Assembly (NCBI GenBank): GCA_016743235.1 | Contig: VRZD01000001.1 | Location: forward strand, 124,001 to 188,000 | Length of the DNA stretch: 64,000 bases | Reading direction: 5' to 3' | Source: Pantanalinema sp. GBBB05 | GTDB lineage: Bacteria > Cyanobacteriota > Cyanobacteriia > Leptolyngbyales > Leptolyngbyaceae | In this document: piece after piece, positions 1 through 8,812 of the stretch | Layout: every line of letters starts with the position of its first letter | How positions within the stretch are numbered: position 1 is the first letter of the stretch | Made by a program: the position numbers and the translations under genes | Notes under the pieces: generated by a model | Told to the model about the DNA's origin: nothing | Databases searched by the model: none | Seen by the model: only the letters and a program-made list of their open reading frames with translations

Positions 1-1
1 A

Positions 2-841
2 GAACGATGGGGACATTGGAACTTACTCAAAGATTTATGTGAACAACTTCTCCCCCATGTTGATGACTGGGATCGCTGTTGGCATTTACGGGCAATTGGC
101 ATTATTTATCGCAATTTTGGCAATTGGGACACTGCTGAACGTTTCTTTCAAGAAGCACTTACACTTGATCGCCAAGCAGGAAGTAAATCTGGTATGGCAA
201 CTTCTTGGGGACTCTTAGGCGACATCGAACGTCATCGGGGCAACTGGGATGCGGCAGAACAGCTCTATCGTCAATCCCTGCACCTACGGGAAGAGCTGGG
301 TTATCGCGCAGGTATGGCAACTTCTTGGGGACTCTTAGGCGACATCGAACGTCATCGGGGCAACTGGGATGCGGCAGAACAGCTCTATCGTCAATCCCTG
401 CACCTACAGGAAGAACTGGGTTATCGCGTAGGTATCGCTGCCTCTTGGGGACTCTTAGGCGACATCGAGCGCCATCGGGGCAACTGGGATGCGGCAGAAC
501 AGCTCTATCGCCAATGTCTACAAATTGAGGAAGAATTGGGCGATCGTGCAGGCATAGCTGCCTCGTGGGGATGCTTAGGCGGCATCGAGCACCATCGGGG
601 CAACAGGGATGCTGCTGAAGCGCTCTATCGAAAATCTATGAAATTGAGTCAGGAACTAGGATCTACCTGGCATCTTGCTCACAATCATTATGACCTTGCC
701 CAACTTGAGCGACAACGGGGCAATCCTGAACAGGCTCAGGCATATTACAACACCGCTCATCAACTCTTTAGCCAACTCGGTGCTGCCAAAGACCTGGAGG
801 AAATTGAGCAAGAGTGGCACACCAATGACTCCTCTCACTGA
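2..841 (+). CDS. Tetratricopeptide-repeat protein, C-terminal part (5' end outside window)
   Basis: The frame is open from the first bases of the window, so the 215 residues that follow the first ATG (194) are only the tail of a longer protein. Each repeat is 40 residues long and carries cores such as GNWDAAEQLYRQSL, typical of Kinesin-light-chain/NB-ARC-type TPRs, which form helical scaffolds for protein-protein contact. At least six repeats are visible: one or more degenerate copies before residue 1 of the ATG form (GNWDTAERFFQEAL), four close copies, and a diverged last one (GNPEQAQAYYNTAHQLF). In cyanobacteria such arrays often sit behind NB-ARC, CHAT or caspase-like domains, but the N-terminus is not visible, so the effector domain, if any, is unknown. 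Confidence 0.85.
   Translation, partial: ERWGHWNLLKDLCEQLLPHVDDWDRCWHLRAIGIIYRNFGNWDTAERFFQEALTLDRQAGSKSGMATSWGLLGDIERHRGNWDAAEQLYRQSLHLREELGYRAGMATSWGLLGDIERHRGNWDAAEQLYRQSLHLQEELGYRVGIAASWGLLGDIERHRGNWDAAEQLYRQCLQIEEELGDRAGIAASWGCLGGIEHHRGNRDAAEALYRKSMKLSQELGSTWHLAHNHYDLAQLERQRGNPEQAQAYYNTAHQLFSQLGAAKDLEEIEQEWHTNDSSH
191..670 (+). repeat. Four tandem 120-bp coding repeats in the TPR gene
   Basis: Four consecutive 120-bp units (191-310, 311-430, 431-550, 551-670) each encode one 40-residue TPR. The first two differ at only a few bases; units three and four diverge progressively. Identity at synonymous positions shows recent duplication or gene conversion of the DNA rather than selection on protein alone. 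Such arrays change copy number readily. Confidence 0.9.
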
Positions 842-969
842 AGCCCATGCCAAATTAAGAGGATCCCGATCGCCAACAATGACGGTAACCCAAATTTCTG
901 GTAGATCAATTTTTTCTGACAGCTAATTACTCGCCAGAAGGCTATGAGCAGCCTTATCCCAGCGACCCC

Positions 970-1443
970 TTACGGAGAGGAGGATTTCCTTAACCAACTG
1001 GCGATCGCCGTATCCAGGGAGAACAAACCACCCCCATTCGTCAAGAAAAAACTAAACCACAGCGCATACAGAGAAGCCGTTTCCAACGGAGGAATCTGCA
1101 AACCATCTTTCTTGAGGTGAAAGAAGATGGCAATCAGCATGGTAAATAGCAAAACTGAAGCATTGAGCCGAGTCAATAATCCAGCGGCTAGCAGAATCGA
1201 ACTGCCAATCTCAGCGTAGGCAGCACAATAGGTGAAGAAGACTGGGTAAGGTAAACCAATAAAACTGACAACCCCGCTCGCAAACCCTTGCACATCCGCT
1301 AGCTTGCTAAAGCCGTTATGGATCATCAGTAAGCCCACCGCCACGCGAGCAATTGTCCAAACCACCTGACCAATGCGGTTCTCGATCGCGGTAGATTGCA
1401 GAGTGGCAAGCAGTAACGTTGGTTTCGGTTGAATTGCAGTCAT
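970..1443 (-). CDS. DoxX family membrane protein
   Basis: A 157-residue protein with four hydrophobic segments, including VVWTIARVAVGLLMIHNGFSK near residue 28 and a YAEIGSSILLAAGLLTRL segment, the usual DoxX pattern of a short four-helix membrane protein. DoxX-family proteins have been linked to thiosulfate:quinone oxidation or redox homeostasis, but the substrate of this one cannot be inferred. It stands alone on the minus strand, upstream of nothing obvious; the next minus-strand gene starts about 900 bp further up. The family call is fairly sure, the function is not. Confidence 0.75.
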   Translation of the reverse strand: MTAIQPKPTLLLATLQSTAIENRIGQVVWTIARVAVGLLMIHNGFSKLADVQGFASGVVSFIGLPYPVFFTYCAAYAEIGSSILLAAGLLTRLNASVLLFTMLIAIFFHLKKDGLQIPPLETASLYALWFSFFLTNGGGLFSLDTAIASWLRKSSSP

Positions 1444-1529
1444 GGCTAGAAATGGTTCCAGTTAGGTTTAATTGATTTTCGCCGAACACTGCCTCGCTGC
1501 TGCTGCTGTCCCGGCGGTCTTAACCTGCC

Positions 1530-2354
1530 TTAAACCTTATCAGAAATTGAGCCATCCAGCAGGGAATCGGGGAAATTAGCGATCGCCCGATCTGGTACTT
1601 GCTTAAGCTGCAACCACAGCCAAATCCCCCCAATGATTTCAATGGGAATGTTGAGCATCCCGATTATCCCGACAGAGGCGTGAACCTGTTCACCCATCAA
1701 GGGCGCGGCGAATAGCACAAAATCCCAGAGCCAGTGGAAAATGAGCAACGGCACGATGTTGTTGAGTTTGAGCATCAGCGGCGCAAAGAACAAGCCAAAT
1801 AGAAAGGTCATGATCAGTTGCATGGGCATACCCAGTAACGGAACGCCTCCAAATACATTCACCGCATGCAGCAGCGCAAAGCCGATCGCACTCACAAGCA
1901 TTGCCCACCGCACACGACCAGTAGTCAAAAAGCTGTGTAAGACAATGCCGCGATACATGGTTTCTTCTCCCAACCCGACTAATAAGGTGGTGAAACCAGC
2001 AATGGCAAACAACTGCCATTGGGCAGCACTGAGGGCAGCACGGCTCAATCCCGACAGACAAACAACCCACATCGCCATTAACACCGCGATCGAGGGCAGA
2101 AACCATAGCAATTGCTGACGATTGAGAGGGCGAAAACCGATCGCCTGCCAACCAAAATAGCGAGTCACCCAAAACACATTCAGGAGATTCAGCCCCAGTA
2201 ATACGAGCCAAAACACCGTCATCATTTTGGGGTCGCCATAGGTGATGCCCTGGACGGCTCTCATGTAAAACATGGCACCACCCATCACTGCCGTATAAAT
2301 GAATGCCGCTAAGACAGCAATTTTAGGTTTTGAGCGTAATACCCGATCGTCCAT
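1530..2354 (-). CDS. CPBP family intramembrane metalloprotease
   Basis: A multi-pass membrane protein of about 275 residues carrying the three CPBP (Abi/Rce1-like) motifs: GEETMYRG near residue 130 (the paired glutamates and arginine of motif 1), FALLHAVN (motif 2 histidine) and FHWLWDF (motif 3 histidine). These residues bind the catalytic zinc in Rce1-type glutamate intramembrane proteases. I chose the ATG at 2354 because a GGGAG ribosome site lies 8 nt upstream; a GTG at 2363 is in the same frame but sits on that site. Substrate unknown; bacterial relatives include bacteriocin-immunity and peptide-maturation proteins. It begins a run of intramembrane-protease genes on this strand. Confidence 0.85.
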   Translation of the reverse strand: MDDRVLRSKPKIAVLAAFIYTAVMGGAMFYMRAVQGITYGDPKMMTVFWLVLLGLNLLNVFWVTRYFGWQAIGFRPLNRQQLLWFLPSIAVLMAMWVVCLSGLSRAALSAAQWQLFAIAGFTTLLVGLGEETMYRGIVLHSFLTTGRVRWAMLVSAIGFALLHAVNVFGGVPLLGMPMQLIMTFLFGLFFAPLMLKLNNIVPLLIFHWLWDFVLFAAPLMGEQVHASVGIIGMLNIPIEIIGGIWLWLQLKQVPDRAIANFPDSLLDGSISDKV

Positions 2355-2483
2355 CCGTTTCACTCCCTTCCTGTTCTATCGTTCCCGTAATCAAGGGCAG
2401 CAATCTCAAATCCAGCTTGACTAGGAGCATCCTGTAGCCCCCTCCTCTCGTTAGCGAATATACTCATGATGGAGATGGATTTC

Positions 2484-3755
2484 TCATGCGGTGCCGACTC
2501 GTGCCCCGATCGGCTGATTTGTTTCCCGCAAACGCCCTAACTCAGCTCGCCAGGAGCCCACTAGGGCATCGGTATTCACATCCTGTCCTTGTTGCTGTAC
2601 ACGCCACTTGCGAAATGCCAGTTCATCCTGCGCTCTGACGATCGCGGTAGAGATGCGGCGATCATAGCCAGGAATGCGGCGGGTTCTGAAGATGCGATCG
2701 CCCTTCACGGCTTCATATTCTGACGGCGTAATCACCGGTTCCTGTTCATCGGCAAGCTGTTCTCGAATCACATGCCGCTCCCAGATGCCGCTCTGCCACA
2801 GCATCACGCCTACAATCAGGAAAAATGGGAAATAACTCACCAGTCTGATGGCGCTTTCCTGTACCCACTGATTCAGGAAAGGTGCCACCAGAGCTGGGGT
2901 AACGGTCGCGGGTGGATCAGCCACGGGTTTGCCCGTCTGAAAATAGATCACCAGTGCGATCGTCAACCCAATCATATTGTTGAGGAAATGCGCCGAAAAC
3001 CCTAGCAGCCAACCTCCCACCGGAGCCGCATAGCGTAACCAGCGACGGGTAGTTTGACGGGCTAACCCCAGCCCCATGCCAAACAATCCGGTAAACAGGG
3101 GATGACCCGCAAACCCAAATATCGCGAGGCGATCGGCGATTTGATAATACAGTGGAATGTCTCCGGTGCTGATAAATCCTTTGGTGATGTAAAACGGAGT
3201 TTCTTGCAAATTAAAGCCAATACCGACCAATGCGCCATAAATGAAGCCGTCGCGCACATTGTCAAACTCACTGCGGAATAGCCAGAACAACAGCAAGACT
3301 CCCAACCCTTTGGCGGTTTCCTCCACCAGTGGCCCGGCAATGGGTGCCGTCAGCAGCATCACGGCATCTTCGCCCAAAACACCTTTGATATCGGGGTGAA
3401 GCACCACAAAATCACCTAGGCTCTTGAAGAAAACATTGTTAACAGGAAACGCAATTCCCGAGGCAATCAGCGCCCCCCACAGAAAGGCAATCACATAAAG
3501 CCAGCGAGATTCTGGTTCCCGTCGATCCAGAAACCACAGGATGGCAAGGGGGCACAGCGTTACCAGGAGCGTACCAAGCAAGCCCATGATATAAACCTGG
3601 ACAGCCGTGGGGGAGAGGGTCGAAAAGTAGACACGGAATAACGAAAACGTACTGGTCAGTAACAGCACCACCAGAACAATGACAGCAAAGATCGCATTTT
3701 TAGGACGGCTCAAGGGTGAGTCATAGAGAACACGGGCGGTATCAGTCAGCGACAT
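2484..3755 (-). CDS. PrsW family intramembrane metalloprotease
   Basis: A 423-residue multi-pass protein with the PrsW (PF13367-type) signature: VEETAKG at about residue 145, the GHPLFTGLFG histidine and SAHFLNN histidine further on, together the presumed metal site. PrsW in Bacillus cleaves the anti-sigma factor RsiW; here no sigma/anti-sigma pair is adjacent, so the substrate is open. The C-terminal 110 residues are soluble, charged and cytoplasmic (ending after RRIPGYDRRISTAIVRAQDE), which is beyond the core family fold. A ribosome site AAGGTG precedes the ATG. A close paralogue lies at 7438-8710 and is frameshifted, making this the intact copy. Confidence 0.85.
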   Translation of the reverse strand: MSLTDTARVLYDSPLSRPKNAIFAVIVLVVLLLTSTFSLFRVYFSTLSPTAVQVYIMGLLGTLLVTLCPLAILWFLDRREPESRWLYVIAFLWGALIASGIAFPVNNVFFKSLGDFVVLHPDIKGVLGEDAVMLLTAPIAGPLVEETAKGLGVLLLFWLFRSEFDNVRDGFIYGALVGIGFNLQETPFYITKGFISTGDIPLYYQIADRLAIFGFAGHPLFTGLFGMGLGLARQTTRRWLRYAAPVGGWLLGFSAHFLNNMIGLTIALVIYFQTGKPVADPPATVTPALVAPFLNQWVQESAIRLVSYFPFFLIVGVMLWQSGIWERHVIREQLADEQEPVITPSEYEAVKGDRIFRTRRIPGYDRRISTAIVRAQDELAFRKWRVQQQGQDVNTDALVGSWRAELGRLRETNQPIGARVGTA

Positions 3756-3841
3756 GGGACACCTTAAGATTCAAAATGGCGGGCATGACTCAGACTCAAA
3801 TACGGGGTTGACCTCGACAAGGCATTATCGGGACACCCCCT

Positions 3842-4753
3842 CTACCGGACTCCAGATCCGGCTTTGTGCTTCCAGGACGGGGGCACGATCGTGCCGCGTC
3901 GCACCGCCAGGATCAGCGTTACCACGGTGAACGTGATACCTACCACGATGCCGATCAGCGATCCCTCCATGCCAGCGCTGCCGCCAGTGAGCAGTTCCGG
4001 ACCTGTGAGGCTGGCTTTAAACAGCCCCTCCGCCTCAGCGCCGGATATGTTGACGGAGTAAACTTTGCCCATCGTGTAGTTCCAAGCTGCGTGGAGACCG
4101 AAGCCCACCCACATGTGGCGGGTGAGCATATAGGGCGCGGCTAGCATCGGTCCATATACGCAGACAATACCTGCGATGCCTGCGAGGGACTCGCCTTCGT
4201 TCCCCATGTGTATGAGGCCGAACACCACGGACGAGAGCGCCAGCGCCAGCCAGCCGCCGAAGACTCCCTCAAGAATGCGAAATACCACGCCCCGGAATAT
4301 CAGCTCCTCGGAAATGGGTACAAGCAGCACAAACCCTGTTACCCCCGCCACCAGGTTCTGCCAGTTGAGACCTTCAATGCGGTAAACGCCGAAGGCGATC
4401 GCGATCAAAACGCAGGTGGTCATTAGACCGAAACCGAGCAACAGGCCGATGCCGATTTCACGACCCAGGGGGGGCAGGGCCAGTTCGCTAATCCGTCGGC
4501 GTTCCACGAAATGCCCCCAACTGAAATATACGAGCAGCAGGTTCGCGACGATTAGCACGCCCCCAATCAGGGATTGCACCTGGTTTGGGGCGATCTCCGG
4601 TGAAAGCAGGTGTGCGAAGCCAATGTCCCTCGCCTTGGACATGAGGTAGTAGAACACCAGCAGGTTGACGATCGGGTTCCGCAGAATTCGCAGTAACAGG
4701 CGAATTTTTGAATCGGTTCGTGTATCTATTTTTGAATCGGTTTGTGTATCCAT
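3842..4753 (-). CDS. CPBP family intramembrane metalloprotease (second copy)
   Basis: A 303-residue multi-pass protein with the CPBP motifs SEELIFRG, FGLIHMGN and GLHAAWNY, so all presumed zinc ligands are present. It is not closely similar to the CPBP protein at 1530. The first 17 residues contain an exact-looking octapeptide duplication (DTQTDSKI / DTRTDSKI) encoded by a 24-bp tandem repeat. Base use is richer in GC than that of its neighbours, with few HIP1 sites, which may mean it was acquired separately. It lies between the PrsW gene and an M1 peptidase on the same strand; substrate unknown. Confidence 0.83.
   Translation of the reverse strand: MDTQTDSKIDTRTDSKIRLLLRILRNPIVNLLVFYYLMSKARDIGFAHLLSPEIAPNQVQSLIGGVLIVANLLLVYFSWGHFVERRRISELALPPLGREIGIGLLLGFGLMTTCVLIAIAFGVYRIEGLNWQNLVAGVTGFVLLVPISEELIFRGVVFRILEGVFGGWLALALSSVVFGLIHMGNEGESLAGIAGIVCVYGPMLAAPYMLTRHMWVGFGLHAAWNYTMGKVYSVNISGAEAEGLFKASLTGPELLTGGSAGMEGSLIGIVVGITFTVVTLILAVRRGTIVPPSWKHKAGSGVR
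4704..4751 (-). repeat. 24-bp tandem duplication at start of CPBP gene
   Basis: Two adjacent 24-bp units (4704-4727 and 4728-4751) differ at two bases and encode the octapeptides DTRTDSKI and DTQTDSKI immediately after the initiator methionine. The frame is kept, so the gene is not harmed. Confidence 0.9.
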
Positions 4754-4831
4754 TGATAATCTCCAGTTAGAAACGTTTACAGGTTCAGGTCATCAGCTAA
4801 TTTTTGTTTGGAAAATGATGCCGACTCAGAT

Positions 4832-6850
4832 TTAAGAGCCTTTCCAGGTGTTGTCGGCAGGGTTAAAATCCATAAAGATACCGCCATCCAGGGTTAACGA
4901 CTTCAGTGTTTTATTGCTCTTGATTTGGATGATTGCCATCTGCGGAGTCTCTTGCCAAATGCGAGGATTTTGCCGGAAGCTAGCTTTGGAGCCATCGGCA
5001 TAGACGACGTTGACATCAAAGGGCATCGCCATCCCGCCCACGTTCTCGACCTGAAGGATGCATCCGCCCTTGATCGGCTGCACACTCTTAACCGCCAAAT
5101 CTAAATAGTTGTAGCTAAAGAACCAGTTGTTGAAAAACCAGTTGTAGTTTTGACCTGAGGCATCGTTGAAGGTGTTGAACATATCCCAGGGCAGGGGATG
5201 TTTGCCATTCCAGCGGACCATGAATTCGTGCAGTGCTGCTTTAAACGCGACATCACCCATCAGTTCTTTCAGGGCTAAATATCCCAGTGCGGCCTTGCCA
5301 TAGGGATTGTCGCCAAAAGCGTAACTGCCTGCCCCAAACAGCGTATCGTGGGGTGTGATGATGGGGATATCATTGCCGACTCCTGGTGTTGACCAGGTCG
5401 TGACCCGAAAGGCTTTAAAGAAGGCGATCGCATTCTCTACTCCCATATCCTCTCTGGCAAGCAAGTGCTCAAAGGCTGTTGTCCACCCTTCATCCATAAA
5501 GGGATACCGCTTTTCATTAATGCCCATGTAAAACGGGAACCAGGAGTGCAGCAGTTCATGGGTTGCGACAAAGCGAGTAAACCCATAATTCGGCTTGCCT
5601 TCCCTATCCAGATTGGATTGGTCATTCACCATCATGGGATATTCCTCATCGGCACCTGGGTTGCCACCGAAGATAATGCTGGTCTTGCTGTAAGGGTAGG
5701 GTACTCCCGGATATTGGGTCGAAGCCCAGGCTAGGGTTCGCTTGCCAACCTCAACCATCGGTTTAAAGTCTGGCGCGGCTTCGGTATAGGCAGATTGCAC
5801 ACTGGCCCGGCGACCCGTTTTCGGATCGACCACGACGCTGCCGGCATCCCAAATATAGTGGTTGCTCAAGGCAATGGCGACGTCTGCCACGTTGTTAGCC
5901 TGCCATTTCCAGGTGACGGTATCGCTCTGGGCGGTGACCCGCCCTTGTTGGAGTTCTGCGGGTTGGGCAATAGTGATCACCCGATCGCTGGTGAAGCTCT
6001 CTTGCAGGCGCTGGGCATAGGTGGGCTGGAGGACTTCCTGAGGATTTAACAGATCGCCCGTCGCCCACACCACAAAGTTTTTGGGTACCTTGACCTCAAA
6101 GGTATAGTCACCAAAATCATTGTTAAACTCACGCCCCAGGGTAAACGGAACGAAATCCAGACCACTGGTATCGTTGTAGGGATGCACTCGCGGGAAGAAA
6201 TAAGCCAGGAAGAAGGTGGTTTGATCGATCGATCCTTCCTTCCAGCCCCCTGCTGCGGTGATGTCGTAGCGCCACCGGATCGAGAAGGTGATCGACCCGC
6301 CGGGTGGCAATGGCTTGTCCAGCTTAATCATGTGCAGGGTTGTTGCCGGCGTGTTAGATACGTTCCAGGCTTTCACCTGACCATTGATGCGGAACTCATC
6401 CACCTGAATTCCAGAGGACAAAAACGACTCATCGATCGGTTTCTCCCGGATTGCTTCCGGTCTATGGGCATTCAGATAGAGCCGAAACGGAATTTCAGAA
6501 AGGGAATCAGGGCTATTGTTGAAGTAGGTAATTTCTTCTGTGGCAGATACCGTGCGGTTGGGCGGCATCACGGTGATGCTCATCTTGTAGGTTGACCGAT
6601 TCTGCCAGTAGTTTTTTCCGGGTCTACCATCAGGGCTGCGAGTTTGCTTTTTGTAGGCTTGCTGGACAAAGCGCGGCACATACAACGTTGACGCCGAGGG
6701 GGTGCGCTGAATTTCCCACGATCCACTTTGGGGGAGTTGGGCGATCGCATCGGAGGATGGTAGCTGCGCGGAAACCAGAGCGGTGCCACAAAACGCCAGG
6801 TTTAATCCGGCACCGAACAAGGCAATGGTTTGCTTTATGGATGATTTCAT
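4832..6850 (-). CDS. Secreted M1 family zinc metallopeptidase
   Basis: A protein of about 670 residues with an N-terminal signal peptide (MKSSIKQTIALFGAGLNLAF, cleavage probably after VSA). The gluzincin zinc site is complete: HELLH near residue 430, followed after exactly 18 residues by the third ligand in DEGW. A GADEEYPMM segment upstream corresponds to the exopeptidase substrate loop of M1 enzymes. I prefer the ATG at 6850 because it starts the signal peptide; an in-frame TTG at 6880 adds ten residues lacking signal character. Probable role is extracytoplasmic peptide trimming. Whether it acts on products of the nearby membrane proteases is only a guess. Confidence 0.88.
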   Translation of the reverse strand: MKSSIKQTIALFGAGLNLAFCGTALVSAQLPSSDAIAQLPQSGSWEIQRTPSASTLYVPRFVQQAYKKQTRSPDGRPGKNYWQNRSTYKMSITVMPPNRTVSATEEITYFNNSPDSLSEIPFRLYLNAHRPEAIREKPIDESFLSSGIQVDEFRINGQVKAWNVSNTPATTLHMIKLDKPLPPGGSITFSIRWRYDITAAGGWKEGSIDQTTFFLAYFFPRVHPYNDTSGLDFVPFTLGREFNNDFGDYTFEVKVPKNFVVWATGDLLNPQEVLQPTYAQRLQESFTSDRVITIAQPAELQQGRVTAQSDTVTWKWQANNVADVAIALSNHYIWDAGSVVVDPKTGRRASVQSAYTEAAPDFKPMVEVGKRTLAWASTQYPGVPYPYSKTSIIFGGNPGADEEYPMMVNDQSNLDREGKPNYGFTRFVATHELLHSWFPFYMGINEKRYPFMDEGWTTAFEHLLAREDMGVENAIAFFKAFRVTTWSTPGVGNDIPIITPHDTLFGAGSYAFGDNPYGKAALGYLALKELMGDVAFKAALHEFMVRWNGKHPLPWDMFNTFNDASGQNYNWFFNNWFFSYNYLDLAVKSVQPIKGGCILQVENVGGMAMPFDVNVVYADGSKASFRQNPRIWQETPQMAIIQIKSNKTLKSLTLDGGIFMDFNPADNTWKGS

Positions 6851-6952
6851 CGAGCGTTCATAACTCCAGAGAGGGGGCAAAGGTGAACAGCCGAATTTCT
6901 TGCGATCGTTGGGTTAAGGCACGAGACCTAACTGACTAACTGCAATCAAAAA

Positions 6953-7432
6953 TCAATCTAATAATGAAATCAGAATCGTCATTTTGTTTGGACGGTATCC
7001 AGCCAGCAACAAGCCAAACAGGGCAGCGCCATCGCCAATCATGTATACCCTCAGATCTGTCATCTGTGGATCATCGAAAACCGCTGCTAGCGCTTGCTGT
7101 GCCCTAGCGTGATCATCGGTTTCATCCAGAAGCAAAATGGGGACATAGTGCGCTGCTGGAGCGGCGATCGCCTTTAGTTCAGCAACAATATCCGGCTGCC
7201 TTCCATCGGGACGAACATACACTGGTTTCCAGGTACTCATCCAGGCATCTGCCCCATACTGTTCCCAAAGTTTGCCGACAAAGTGTCGGTAGTACTGCAG
7301 GACAATAGGTTCTAGATCCGTTCCTGGTTCAATAATTTCATCAAACACGGCACTGCCAAATCCTGCCTGACTGGGCGCACCATAGAGGGTGACAAGATCG
7401 GTGTAATCAGGTGGGGGAGAGGATGAATTCAT
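6953..7432 (-). CDS. Conserved-type hypothetical protein, 159 residues
   Basis: No family recognised. The protein is acidic and soluble, with no signal peptide; features include a YYRHFVGKLWEQYG segment and a C-terminal GDGAALFGLLLAG stretch that could be a buried strand-helix. The ATG at 7432 lies 5 nt downstream of the stop of the PrsW-like gene (7438), and an in-frame TTG (7441) would overlap that stop, so the two were probably translated together. That link suggests it worked with the membrane protease. The upstream gene is now frameshifted, which may reduce its expression. Confidence 0.6.
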   Translation of the reverse strand: MNSSSPPPDYTDLVTLYGAPSQAGFGSAVFDEIIEPGTDLEPIVLQYYRHFVGKLWEQYGADAWMSTWKPVYVRPDGRQPDIVAELKAIAAPAAHYVPILLLDETDDHARAQQALAAVFDDPQMTDLRVYMIGDGAALFGLLLAGYRPNKMTILISLLD

Positions 7433-7437
7433 CGTGC

Positions 7438-8710
7438 TCAACTCGCTCCATCCAACACCAGATTGGGCGTGATCGATCCACGTAGGCGCAGTAATTCATC
7501 CCGCCAAGATGCCACCAGTTCATCCTGATTCACATCCTGCCCCTGCTGTTGCACCCGCCATTTACGAAACGCTAGTTCATCCTGAGCTTTTACAATGGCA
7601 GCAGAGAGGCGGCGATTGTATCCAGGAATACGGCGGGTGCGGAAGCTGCGATCGTCCTTTATGGTCTGATACTCTTCCGGTGTAATCACGGGTTCCTGCT
7701 CATCGGCAAGCTGTTCCCGAATCACATACCGTTCCCAAATACCGCTTTGCCAGAGCATCACCCCGGCAATCAGGAAAAGCGGGAAAAAGCCAACCAAGCG
7801 TATGGCACTGTGCTGTAACCACTCCAGCAGCAGCGGCTGCGTGACAACGGGTGAGGCTGTTGCAGCCGCTGGTTTATCAACCACGGGATGCCCCGTTACA
7901 AAATAGACAAACAGTGACAGGAACAACCCAAGGGCATTGTTGAGAAAATGCCCTGAAAACCCTAACAGCCAACCGCCGATCGGAGCCACGTAGCGCAACC
8001 AGCGACGGGTGGTTTGACGGGCTAACCCCAGGCCCATCCCAAACAACCCTGTATACAAGGCATGACCCGCAAACCCAAACAGTGCAAAGCGATCAGCGAT
8101 TTGGAAATACAGCGGCACATCTCCAGTGGCGTTAAATCCATTAGTGATGTAAAGCGGAGTTTCTAGCAAATTAAACCCAATGCCGACCAATGCTCCATAA
8201 ATAAAGCCATCACGCACATTATCAAACTCCGTTCGGAATAACCAAAACAAGAGCAAAACCCCCAACCCTTTGGAGGTTTCCTCGACAATGGGGCCGGAGA
8301 TCGGGGCTGCCAGCGTCCTCCCAGCACCTTCGCCCAAAATCGCTCTAGGAATGAAGCGCCGCAAACTCCCCCAGGCTCTTGAAGATCATATTGTTGATGG
8401 GCAGCGCCAATCCGGTAGCAATCAGTGCTCCCCATAACACGGCAATCAGGTAAAGCCAACGGGATTCCGGTTCGCGTCGATCCAGGAACCAGAGAATGGC
8501 AAGGGGGAACAGCGTCACCAGAGATACAGCCAGAAAACTGAGGGTGAACACTTGGAAAGCAGCTGGAGAGAGGGCTACAAAATAGCCACGGAACAAAGCA
8601 GATGTGCTGATCAACAACAGTACGACCAAAATGATGACGGCAACCACCGCATTTTTAGGACGACTCAGTGGCGAACCATAAAGAACTCGGGCAAGGTCAG
8701 TTTGTGGCAT
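7438..8710 (-). pseudogene. PrsW family intramembrane protease, frameshifted
   Basis: The N-terminal 120 residues (from ATG 8710) and the C-terminal 300 residues lie in different frames. Alignment with the intact paralogue at 2484-3755 shows the break: between the codons for LH and LGE the paralogue has 18 nt, this copy 13, a net loss of 5 nt that brings in a TAG at about 8346. Downstream, the frame keeps the PrsW motifs VEETSKG, GHALYTGLFG and SGHFLNN without further damage, so the lesion is either recent or a sequencing error. A truncated protein starting at an internal TTG would lack the first membrane segments. Confidence 0.8.
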
Positions 8711-8812
8711 AAGCACCTCAAATTCAGGTGTTTTTGAGTAGAAGATGGAACTCAGGCTGCGATCGCTGGCATCAGATTAATTAAACTGGCAATTCAATTT
8801 GATATTTGGTAC

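Noticed and set aside
205..528. Open frame on plus strand inside the TPR repeats
   Set aside because: It arises because the 120-bp repeat keeps an alternative frame open; the TPR frame has the protein signature.
4208..4426. Plus-strand open frames opposite the CPBP and M1 genes
   Set aside because: Antisense shadows of GC-rich coding sequence without ribosome sites or domains.
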